DNA of 64,000 nucleotides from Zingiber officinale (lineage: Eukaryota; Streptophyta; Magnoliopsida; Zingiberales; Zingiberaceae): assembly GCF_018446385.1 (NCBI RefSeq), contig NC_055992.1, positions 55,938,799 to 56,002,798 of the forward strand, written 5' to 3'. Both the position numbers and the translations under genes were made by a program. Below the pieces are notes generated by a model. The model saw only the letters and a list, made by a program, of their open reading frames with translations. It was not told the origin of the DNA and ran no database searches. Positions 44,896 to 56,000 of this stretch are shown in pieces. Numbering within the stretch: the first letter of the stretch is position 1; every line of letters starts with the position of its first letter.

Positions 44896-45802
44896 TGTTG
44901 GTCCCTTTGGAGGCCGGCAAGAGGGGAGGGGTGAATTGCCCTACAAATTAAAACACGAACCTTTCTCGGATTTCAACTATATAATGAACACTTGTAATAA
45001 ATAAATAAAAGAGACTAAGTAAAGAAAAACAGACACCAGAGTTTTACTTGGTTTGCAATCAGGGGATTGCTAATCCAAGGAATGTAAGTGCACTATCTGA
45101 TTCTCCTCTGGGCGGAGTAGCCTTTTCAGCGTTGAACGTACAAGAAGAAAAGTAAAGCACACAGAAGTTGATTACAAGTTCGTTGTTCTGATTAATTAAT
45201 TTGCTTCTGGACCAAGACTATATTTATAGCCTTGGTCGGGGCGCCTGGAAGGGTTCCGGGCGCCCTGGGGGGATAAAACTTTATCTCCCAACGTTCAGAT
45301 CGAGTTTGACTCGATCTGGTCAAAAATCTCATTCCGGGCGCCCCGGAGGGGTCCGGGCGCCCCGGATGGTTCCGAGCGCCCCGGACCCCAAAAGTCAACT
45401 CTGGTTGACTTTTTCCGTCTGGTCGCTCCGCTTCGGTTCAACTCGTCTCGGTCCGGGTCTTCTGTTCCGGCTCCACTAGCTTGGGTGATCTCGGCCATCC
45501 GGAATAGGGCTCACCCGAACCCATGTTCCGGCCTTCTCCTCGAGCAGCCTTCCTTCCCGGTTTCTCGTCCCTCGAACGCCGCGCACGTTCTTCTCGTCCA
45601 CCGGTGTACTCTTCCGCGGACACCTCGTCCCTCGGACGCACCGAGCCCGTCGGCTCTCTCCCGTGCCGTCCTTCTCGCTAGCTGCGTCTTCCGCTCGACT
45701 TCCTGTGTTCCTAAGTTCCTGCACACTTAGACACAAGGGTTAAACAACGCAGGACCTAACTTAACTTATTTGATCACATCAAAACACCTCGGGGTTCCAA
45801 CA
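44896..45802 (-). repeat. 5' LTR of element C (right, 907 bp)
   Basis: The same ends as the left LTR. The TATA box is at 45228-45221 on the minus strand. The palindrome cluster (45232-45390) has an extra CCGGGCGCCCCGG unit, and 10 more bases (CTGGTTGACT) follow it; together these explain the 28-bp length difference from its partner. Confidence 0.92.
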
Positions 45803-46059
45803 GAGTCTCCTACACAAAGTTATAGATCTGTACTATTAGCACAAAGTATGAAACTTTCTAAACCTTTTGAGTAATGTTGGAAATCCTTTAAGATGATAAT
45901 GGAGGATATATTTACCCCTGGGCACGGTAGAACCTTGCATAGAATAAGTTCAATCGGAGCTCTCTAGGTTTGCCAATGAGTTTCAACTAAAATTCATTAA
46001 TGGACCTAGGGGACTTAAATTTCTAAAATTTTATAATGAGATGAAAGTGTGGAGTATGT

Positions 46060-46570
46060 AGAAAGTATAAATCAACAACACACTATATAAATAATATCAT
46101 TTCGCAACTTATCAGGCCTATTGATTTAACGAGCTAAATCACACCATTTGATAAATCAAAGAAATAAATACTAAGTATATGTGCTTGTTATTATATCATG
46201 ATTAAAAGTACACACTTCCATAATAACAAAGGTATTGTTCTTTTATATAGTCAGTATAAAAAGATACTACCTCAAATGGTCCTGCTCAATACACTCATAG
46301 TGTATTGGTGTAATTTATTAATCAAGATAAACTAATACCTAATTACACTACAACCACTCCAATGGTTTGCCCCATTCCATTTTGGTTGTGAGTAACTATT
46401 TATAATTTATAAGGATCTGATAACATGATCTTCTGTGTGTCTCCTCACACCATGTTATCTACAATATAAATTAAATGGACAACTATACTTAGCATAAATG
46501 TAGACATTTGACCAATGTGATTCTTATAAATGTTTACAAAGAACTAGACTTTTAGTATACACTCTAGTAC
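46060..46570. mobile_element. solo-LTR-like insertion in the repeat array
   Basis: About 510 bp that interrupts a repeat unit between 'gtagaaagta' and 'tacattgatagacc'. It is unlike the surrounding repeat and has the look of a copia LTR ('tgtgtctcctcacaccatg', 'ccaatggtttgccccattcc'). No internal domain or clear TSD is visible, so this is a tentative call. Confidence 0.4.
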
Positions 46571-47189
46571 ATTGATAGACCTAGGAGATTTGGATTTATA
46601 AAAATTTACAATGAGATGGAAGTGTGGAGTATGTAGAAGGGTCTCGAGTCTCCTACACAAAGTTATAGGTCCGTACTAATTGGCACAAAGCATGAAACTT
46701 TCTAAACTTTTTGAATAATATTGGGAATCCTTTAAGATGATAATGGAGGATATATTTACTCCTGGGCATGGTAGAAACTTGCATAGAATAAGTTCAATAG
46801 GAGCTCTCTAGGTTTGCCAATGAGTTTCGACTAAAATTCATTAATGGACCTAGGGGACTTAGATTTCTAAAATTTTATAATGAGATGAATGTGTGGAGTG
46901 TGTAGAAAATATATATGGTGATAATCCTAGTCCTCAGTCTCCTATATGTCACAACGTCTAAAACTTTTTAAACCTTTTGAACAATGTTAGGAATCCTTTA
47001 AATAATAATGGAGGACATATTTAGACTTCTGGGCACTACAAAAACCTACATGAGTTGGAATAAGACCAATCAGAGCTCTTTAAGTCGATCAATAGATTTT
47101 GACCGAAATCCATTAATGGACTTCGGAGACTTGGATTTCCTAAAACTTGCAATGAGATGGAAGTGTGGAGTGTGTAAAAAGGATATATG

Positions 47190-47855
47190 TGTTGGGGTTG
47201 CAAGGTTACAAACATAATCCCACATTGAAAATACATGGGAAAAATCATGTGTTTATAAGAGAAAGATATCTCCATTTGGCATGAGACCTTTTGGGGAGAG
47301 CCCAAGAGCAAAACCATGAGGGCTTAGGCCCAAAGTGGACAATATCATGTCATTATGGAGATATTTAAATTCCTTTCGATCCTACAATTAGTATCAGAGT
47401 CTGGACTGTCAGAAGGTTTAACCGCTGACTGTGCACAAGAGCTATGATCTGATTGAGCTATGTGATTACAATATTAATCTCGAACAAAGAAAGTGAGGGT
47501 TCTTATGTTCGGATCAAGAGGACCAGACACTAGGCAAGAAGTCCTAGTTGCAGCTAGGCAAGGAAGTTCTAGTAGGTCGGGTGGACCGAGGGGCAGGAAG
47601 ACCTGATAGGTTGAGGATCAGACGTGGGAAACCTGTGGTCCTTTGTTTGAGGGAGGATTGTTGGGGTTGCAAGGTTGCAAACATAGTCCCACATTAAAAA
47701 CACATGGGAAAGATCATGTATTTATAAAAGAAAGATATCTCCATTTGGCATGAGACCTTTTGGGGAGAGTCTAAGAGCAAAACCATGAAGGCTTAGGCCC
47801 AAAGTGGATAATATCATGTTATTATGGAGATATCTAAATTCTTTTCGATCCTATA
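47190..47855 (+). mobile_element. TRIM (non-coding short LTR element, 666 bp)
   Basis: LTRs are 47190-47386 and 47659-47855 (197 bp each), starting TGTTGGGGTTGCAAGGTT. A perfect TSD ATATG lies at 47185-47189 and 47856-47860. The PBS after the left LTR is ATTAGTATCAGAGTC (initiator-Met type, one change) and the polypurine tract before the right LTR is TTGAGGGAGGAT. The interior (272 bp) has no ORF. It sits in a unit of the 270-300-bp array; removing it restores the unit. Confidence 0.92.
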
Positions 47856-48310
47856 ATATGGTGAGAAATCCTAGTCTCGAGTCTTCTACAAGAAGTTATA
47901 GACCTGTGCCAATTGACACAAGGTCTAAAACTTTTTAAACCTTTTAAGCAATGTCGAGAATCCTTTATAGTGATAACAGAGGACACATATGAACTTTTAG
48001 ATACTACAGAAACTTACATGAGTTGAAATGAGCCTAATCGGAACTCTTTAAGTTTATCAATGAGTTTTGATCGAAATCTATTGATACACATAGGAGACTT
48101 AGATTTTTGAAAATTTGAAATGAGATGGGAGAGGTTAATTTGGAGAAGATATATATAGAGTCAATACTGGTCCTAAGACACATAAGTAAAATTATGATCG
48201 CATGTCAATTAGAATAGATGTTGGTGTTGGTTTTCCAAGATCAGTATCATAATGACGTTGGTTCTGATCACATTGTGATGTTAATTTTCGAAGACTAACA
48301 CTACAATGTT

Positions 48311-48771
48311 ATTTGTGCGTGAAGCATATCAGAATATAGAAAAAGGGTCACACTAAAGTTTATGTACTTTGGATAAACATTAACTAATTATTATTTTAGT
48401 GATAATATATATCATCAAACAAATCCTTATATAGATTCCCCTATAATGTAGCACTCTACACAAGAAAACCAATGAAAGAATAAAACACAATTCTGTATAT
48501 AATGTAGTAAGTCAATTAAATTTCAAAATGTTTCACTCATCACTACTAGCCTCCCTTCCTCCGTACGACCATCAAAATGTGCACCTGTAATTTTAAAATT
48601 AAAAATAAAAATAAAATAAATTTTGAGTGTGGATTGAAGTTTAAATTAAAGTTTATATAATTAATTTTTGAAGATAAGAAACAAGAAAAAATATTACATG
48701 CAATGACAAATTAAAGAGAGGAAAGTGAAGAAATTAAATAGGAAGAGAGAGAAAAGGAAAAATTAGTAGTT
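48311..48771. other. intergenic, nothing recognised
   Basis: AT-rich DNA between the repeat array and the MITE, with no credible ORF or repeat. Confidence 0.5.
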
Positions 48772-48779
48772 GTCAGAGG

Positions 48780-49196
48780 TAGGGATGATACTTTTCATCT
48801 GAACCTGATGAAGGATTCGATATCCGATCCGAATGGAGGAGGGTATGAAGGGACTATGAATACCCGACCCGAATATCCGATTAAATAATATATATATATA
48901 TATATATTAAAGAAAATGTTTTTTTTCAAAATTAACTTACTATTTTTGTTGATATTAGGAGGAGATTATATAGATGTTTAATCTATTTTTTTAATTATAT
49001 ATATATATATATGTTTTTAATTGTAATATATTTTTGTTGAATGATAATAATTGGATAGAAAGAAAAAAAATTATAACTATAGAAGATATCCGATCATTTA
49101 ATGGGTATGAGCATATCCATCAGAGATCTTATACCCGATGGGTATGGAGATGGAGGATATAGAATCCGATCCGAACCCGACCCATTATCATCTCTA
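48780..49196. mobile_element. hAT-like MITE (417 bp)
   Basis: A perfect 8-bp TSD GTCAGAGG lies at 48772-48779 and 49197-49204. The ends are TAGGGATGATAC.. and ..TTATCATCTCTA. Subterminal motifs ATATCCGATCCGAAT and GATCCGAACCCGACCC recur at both ends. The centre is AT-rich with (TA)n runs. No ORF of substance. Confidence 0.87.
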
Positions 49197-49204
49197 GTCA
49201 GAGG

Positions 49205-50066
49205 AATAAAATTAGAATTAGGTGTATCTTTTGAGAAATTGAAAATTTGGTGTGCCTTTTGGATAAAATCAAGCTTGAAGTATGCTCTTTTGAGAAATTG
49301 TCGGGATATTCTAACTTTGGTGGATATTAAATGAATTAGATTTACTTAAGAATTTTGTAGTGACGAATTATCTAAGTGTCATATGAGCAATTATATATCA
49401 TTCTGGTTTATTTGGTAGTCGGCTAAAATTTTTTGTAAGGTCGGATGGATCGATCATTTTAGACTTAATCAACTCAAAGAATTAAATATTTAAATTAAAA
49501 AAAAAATTATGCAACTATATTTGACGCGGTTGAATGTTTTAGAGATCAACGTGTATAAAGTATATTTCAAATTTATCTGTAGATGAATCAGTTAGAAAAT
49601 AATCCATCTATAGTGACGTTGATGAGAAAGTTGGCCAAGGTTGTGATGAAGCGGAAAGGCACCAATGACACAGGAAAATATTCATCGGACCAAACCAGCC
49701 ACCCAAAGATCAGGTATTATTTGACTATTTTGTGGGTGAGAAGGTTATGGTTAAAAATAAGTTAAACACAGTATTATTGAAAAATTTATTGCCAAATCAA
49801 ATCAAATGAGGAGTAGTGAACATGGTCGATAGAAGACGACAAGCAAGATTGAAGAAGAGGAGACGACAAGGAAGATTGAAGAAGACGACAAGGACGCCGC
49901 CTCGAAGAAGAAGAGGAGACGACAAGGAAGACGACGACGACGACGCCTCCATTCGAAGCCAATCGATCATCAAAAAAAATCTCGCGGAACACGCCACTCA
50001 TTTAAATTGGGAGAACTCAACACTCCACTCATCTTCTACCCAGGCCCCGGCACCTAGTCCTCAGAA
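49205..50066 (+). promoter_or_regulatory. upstream region of the HGSNAT-like gene
   Basis: No gene. It ends with a purine-rich imperfect trinucleotide stretch (GAAGAC/GACGAC, 49830-49945) and a short leader up to the ATG at 50067. The ATG context is AGAAATGGCG, favourable for plant initiation. The ORFs drawn over the purine stretch are low-complexity by-products. No TATA box stands out. Confidence 0.4.
49830..49945. repeat. imperfect GAA/GAC trinucleotide stretch
   Basis: A purine-rich low-complexity run (AGAAGACGACAAG-like, repeated several times) just upstream of the HGSNAT-like gene; probably 5' UTR or promoter. Confidence 0.75.
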
Positions 50067-53000
50067 ATGGCGACCAGCGGCCAACATGCCCTCCGCCAAT
50101 CTCACGGCGATGAGGAGAATCCCGCCGCCGCTGTTTCTGCTGCCGAAGAGAAGGGCCGCCCGGCACGGACAAATCGCATTGCCTCGCTGGACATTTTCCG
50201 CGGCCTCACTGTCGCTGTACTTTCTCTCTCTCTTGGTTTGACCTATTGTAATTTCTAATGTGGTTGGTTGTCAGCACAGTTGATGATCTTGGTGGACGGG
50301 GCCGGCGGCGAGTGGCCGGTCATTGGGCACGCCCCGTGGAATGGGTGCAATCTCGCCGACTTCGTCATGCCTTTCTTCCTCTTCATCGTCGGGATGGCGA
50401 TCCCCCTTTCCCTCAAGGTTAGTTGCTACCACTTGATTTGGGGCTTCGTGCCACAGTATAATTTCCTATTCACTGTCATTGACTGATTCCTCTCGACGAC
50501 TTTTTGTTTTCTTTTTTACATCATTTTCGATTATTACTTTTGTTCACCGCAAGGAAATTACTGAATTGCTTTTGGGGCATGATCTGTTGCAGAGGATGCC
50601 GAGCCGGCTGCAGGCTTTCAGAAGGGTGATGGTTCGGACGCTCAAACTGCTCTTTTGGGGTATCATCTTGCAAGGTTAGACTAGAATTTCTAAGATTATT
50701 ACCAACCCCGATCCTGAGGTCTTTTTTCCTCCACTACAACAACTAGTATGAACGACGTGAATGATGAAATGCTTAAGCCCCTGTTTGGGAACCAAACAAA
50801 ATTACATTTTTTTGTTTATATTTTGATAGGAATGCAAAAGAAATTAAGAAAATCTGTTTGGCATAATGTCTTTTTATATATATAAAAAAATTTAAAGAAT
50901 TTTTAAACATTTTTATCCCATTCCTCTAATTTTTAAGAGTTATTTTTAACCATTTCCATGATAATTTCTTGTTGGAGGTAGCAAAAGGTGCAATCTAAGT
51001 TGAGGTTAAAATTGAATTCTATCTCTTTAAGAAGAATTTGCCCCCCACACGATGCTCACATAATCTGACAATTGTCTCTTAAGATACAATGACTTTTATC
51101 TTGTAATAGTAGCACTACAAATAATAAAAACTTCAAATAAAGTCTCCAGAATGCAAGAAAGGATGAGTATGGAGTGTTTGTATCCTAAATTGGATGATTT
51201 TGCAAATTTGGAGGGGGGCACAAATTTATACATCATGAAGAGTAAGAGGGGCCTTTTCGCGAATAATTGAGTCTCTTGGATCAACGAGATCTGATCCATC
51301 CACCTTGATTCCAACGATCAACATCGCAACATGTAGATCGTGTCCTTTCATTTGGATGAATCTAATCCATCCATTTGAACCCAACGATCTAGATTGCATC
51401 CATCCACTCCATGTGTAATGCCACGTGTGTGCTGCTTGTATTGATTGAACCACACCGAGCTACCCTAATTTCAATTGTACATAAAGAAAGACTCCTCAAG
51501 CTTCTCGCGACAATGCAAAGTGCACCCAATGCGATGTGCACAACCTTAGTCAGTGCTACGCACCTCCCTCACCATTATAGGGTTGGGGTATGGTCAAGTT
51601 GAACCAAGTAAACCCCCACAACACAAACATTATATAAGGAAAGTTCAATATCCTTTCCTTTTTGACGTGGGAAAGGATATTGATTTTTTCCCTTCACCTT
51701 TCATTTATCCGTTCATTCAAAATTGATTTTGAGAATTTAAATATTCTAAAAATATCTATTGGAAATGTATATTTTAATTATTTGATCAATTTTTAGTTTT
51801 ATCAAACAAAAATCACTCGAATTATGTTTCAAAGTTTATTGGTTTGAAATAAAATTTTCAATAATCCCCATATGAATGAAAATTAATGCATGCATGTATA
51901 TAAACACTTAAAGAGAGTTCAATGGAAAGAGTATTGCATCAGGGATGTCTTGAGCTACTCAGTTGTTCGTGTAAATCAAGACAATAGTACCTACATAATA
52001 ACCTTTCTCATATTTTTTTAGTACTCAATGGATGTGTCCATTTTGGCCATGGTTAACATTTTGGATTCATAAGTTTTTCATTGAAGTGACATGTCTTCAT
52101 ACTATTCTATCATACTCTACTTTTTTAAGTACAAGAATCATTAAAAGTTTATAACTTAACATTACCACATATGGTAGGCTACACTTTTCCATCCTAGGAA
52201 TGAGAGTAGAACTAGTCCAAGTGCTTGTACGAACTCTCATAATTTCATTATCCCATTGAACCAAAATCTTGTAATATCCAATTAACAAGGCTGTCTTACC
52301 AGTATAAATGTTCCTATTTGTAGATTTTTAATCTCATTCCTTTTGATATGCACTTAAACTTTTTTTAACGGATTCACCAAATTATTGTCAATTTAACATA
52401 ATCAAAAGAACTCCATTTTGAAATGAATTACCTAATAGTATTGTGTTTTCGATGAATATATTGTGACTTACCATTGTAATGCTACTTTATGTTTTTCCAA
52501 TTGTTGATTGATTATCATAATGTATCATTACGGCATACACTGGGTTTGTCCAACACGGGATAGCCTCCAAGAGGTTATAGAGCCATTCGACTTTTTCAAT
52601 GACTTTACAGGCTATAAACTCAGATTTCATAGTAGATCGAGCTATACATGTTTGTTTTGTGGATTTCCATTACACCTCTCCACCATCCATGGAAATACAT
52701 ATCCATTAGTTGATTTGGAGTTTTGTGTGTTGGATATTCAATTTGTATTATAGTGGCCTTCTAGTACTACTGATATTTCATATATTGCAATCCATCTATG
52801 GTATGTCTTAAATATTTAAGAACCTTTATTAATGTAGATTTCATTTGGATTACTTGTAAATCTACTTAATTTATGGGTTGCGTAGGCAATATTATGATGT
52901 GCAATGGTGGAGCAAGAAAATTTGTAGCCCTGGGTTGATCGGACAAAAAAAAAGGATTTGAGCTACTTCCTCTCTTTTCTACCTAGGCTACCTTCTTCTC

Positions 53001-56000
53001 CTTCTCACATGTTTTTTCTTTTTCCCATAGAAAATTCAGCCGCTCCTTGTCGTTGGCATCAGGCCCCCGGGTTATAGGCCGGGTAGGCCATAAGGTGGCT
53101 CCGCCCTTGAGGATGTGTACAATTAGTGATGCGCATTAGATTATCAATTATCCTTGAGTATTCTAATTGTAATACAGTTCATCATGGTTCTTAGCTAAAT
53201 GTAAGCTTTAAGTCCACTAGTATTTTTACATGAAAAATATCATGTGCCTTGAATTTCCCTAGCATTGTCTCAGTATAGTGAAACTATAAAAGGATAATTC
53301 CTTCGGATGTCTTTGTGATCTTAATCTAGAGTATAATGTTCGTTATATCTATATCTTTCATTGGTTAACATCTTCTTAGTAGTTATGATTAGACCATGAT
53401 TACTTTCTATGATGAGCATGTCGTCTACGTATAGACAGACAATAACAAACTAATTATGTGTGCCTCTGTTGTATACACATTTATCACACTCATTAATTTT
53501 GAAATCATTTGACACCATAATTTTGTCAAATTTCTTATGCTATAGTTTGATGTATAATTTTGGATTTTATGCAAAATTCATTAAATAGACCATCATTTTC
53601 TCCACATCAATCACTTTAAATTATTTTAATTTGTTGGCTAATTTAATTCTCAACTTCATTCTTATAGTTTTGAATGTTTCCCAGGCTTCATCTTATTCTT
53701 TACCTTTCAATAGATACATGTAATAATAGTATCTTGTACAATCATCATGAAAACTAATAAAATATGTTTTATCTTCTCTAGTTTTCATGAATTTTAAATC
53801 ACATATGTTGCTATGGATTAACTCTAGAGTGGTTTATTTCCACTAAATGGAAATCTAATTGTCATTTTTAGCTTCAATACATGTTTCACATTTGTGTTGG
53901 ATCAATATTAAATATAAATTCGCTAGTCATTGCAAAGTGTTATAATTTACATATCCAAGTCTAATATGCCATAAACTAGAATACTCAATCAAATAAGTAT
54001 AATTTATAATTTTAATGCCATTGAAATCATATAATATAACCATTACATTCATCTTGACTAAACTTTTCTCGAAGTACCCCTTGTCCATGAATTAATCATT
54101 TTTCATCCATATAAATTTATTGAACTCAAACTAGGGGTGTAAACGAATTGAGCCGGTTCGTGAGTTTTTCCGTCACTTTTCTTGTATACACAAGACTCAT
54201 CCGGACACTGAATGAATCCATAAGACTGGATTACTTCATCAAACCGGATGTTCCAAGATCTCGAAACTTGCTTCAGTCCATAAATGGACCGATTGAGCTT
54301 ACAAACTAGATGCTCTTTGTCCTTTGCAATGAACTCTTCTGGTTGCTTCATATAGATGTTTTCTTCAAGATTTCCGTTAAGGAAAGCTGTCTTGACATCC
54401 ATTTGTGAAACCTCATAATCCATATGAGCAGTAATAGATAAAAGAATCCGGATAGACTTGAGCATGACTACCGACGAAAAGGTTTTCTCATAATCGATTC
54501 CCTCTTTCTGAGTATACCCCTTCGCAACAAGCCTCGCTTTAAAGGTTTCCACCTTCCCCTCTTTCTCTCTTTTCCTTTTGTAGACCCATTTACATCCAAT
54601 GACTTTTACACCATTTGGTGGTTCTACAAGCTCCCAGACTTGATTTGAATACATAGATTCTATTTCAGAGTTCATTGCACTTTGCTAAGATGCTGCATCT
54701 TTGTCTTGGAGTGCTTCATCATATGTCCAGGGATCAGGTTCATGTTCACTAGGGATCAAGTCCGAAGACTCTCCCAAAACTATGAATTTATCAGGTTGCC
54801 GAACAACCCTCCCATTACGACGAGGCACTACCTGCAATTGTGCATCATTTGTGACACGTGTTGTAGTTTCTTGTGGTATCTCATCTTGTACCGTTGGTAC
54901 TAAATTAAACGTGCCCTCTCTTATTTCCTCAAGAACAATTTTACTCATGGGCTTGTGGTTCATTACATAGTTCTTTTCTAAAAATTGGGCATTGGTGCTA
55001 ACAATGACCTTCTGATCTTTAGGACTATAAAACAAACTACCTTTCGTTCCTTTAGGATAATCCACAAACAAGCGAACTTCTGTACGTGATTGTAACTTAT
55101 CAGCATCTCTCTTCAGCACATGTGCTGGACTACCCCAAATCTGAATGTGTTTCAAACTAGGCTTACGCTCGTTCCACAATTCTGTGGGAGTAGAGGGCAC
55201 TGACTTAGAAGGTACTAAGTTCAGAATATACGCCGCCGTTTCCAGAGCTATCCCTAAAACGAATTTGGTAATTCTGAATAACTCATCATTGATCTAACCA
55301 TTTCCATAAGAGTCATATTCCTTCGTTCCGCCACACCATTCTGTTGGGGTATACCAGGTGCAAATAGTTGGGATTGAATCCCGACCTTTGATAAGTAATT
55401 CCTAAACTCTCCTAAGAGGTACTCTCCACCACGATCTGACCGTAGTGTCTTGATACTTTTACTTTGACGTTTCTCCATATCAGTTTTGTACTCTTTGAAC
55501 TTATCAAAGCACTTAGACTTGCGACGCATCAAGTAAATGTACCCATATCTCGAATAGTCGTCTATAAAAGAGACAAAATATTCGAAACCACCTCTCGTCT
55601 AGATAGTCATAGGTCCGCACAAATCAGAATGAACCAATTCCAACACTTCTTTGGCTCTATACCCCTGTGCCTTAAAAGGTCTCTTGGTCATTTTTCCTTC
55701 CAAGCAAGATTCGCAGGTTGGAAAGTTTTCCACCACCAATGAACCCAAAGGTCCATCGTCTATTAACGTTTGAATTCTACTCAAGTTAATATGACCTAAC
55801 CTTAGATGCCAAAGATACGTTTGGTTCATTTTTGAAGGTTGTTTTCTCTTATTAGAATTAGAAGGTATATTATTAATTTCCATTTGTTGCATCGTGAGAG
55901 TTATTGGATTAAGAGTGTACAAATTATCAACCAACGTACCAGAACAGATAACCACCTTATTTTTCTTGACAACCACTTTGTCATCAAAAGAAACAGAATA

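Larger units (their letters stand above)
41911..45802 (-). mobile_element. gag-only LTR retrotransposon C (TR-GAG type), young
   Basis: It is flanked by a perfect 5-bp TSD GAGTC (41906-41910 and 45803-45807). The LTRs are 879 and 907 bp. The minus strand carries a PBS (AAGTGGTATCAGAGC, next to 44896) and a purine tract (the + strand reads ATCTCCCCCTTTTTGATGTG at 42790). The 2.1-kb interior has one long intact gag frame and no pol. About a dozen substitutions separate the two LTRs by eye (about 1.4%), so insertion is recent. This layout matches the class of non-autonomous elements with terminal repeats and only a GAG domain. It landed inside a unit of the 270-300-bp array. Confidence 0.92.
40772..48310. 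repeat. array of ~270-300-bp repeats with higher-order structure, invaded by LTR elements
   Basis: Units are recognised by 'gttggaataag' near 41031, 41328, 41774, 45939, 46781, 47054 and 48022. Removing the inserted elements gives spacings of about 270-330 bp, except one of about 446 bp. Unit junctions are palindromic: at 41796-41850 the arms AGGTCCATCAATGG and CCATTGATGGACCT face each other. A second repeat type (TGGTGTTGATTTTCGAAGAT and its partner) lies at 40772-40935, 41525-41670 and 48222-48310, so a higher-order period of about 750 bp is visible at the left. No coding content. Confidence 0.75.

Noticed and set aside
49583-50241. ORFs upstream of and overlapping the first HGSNAT exon (49583-49765, 49816-50241)
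   Set aside because: The first has no domain or splice support; the second is a shifted frame through a purine-rich repeat and the real exon.
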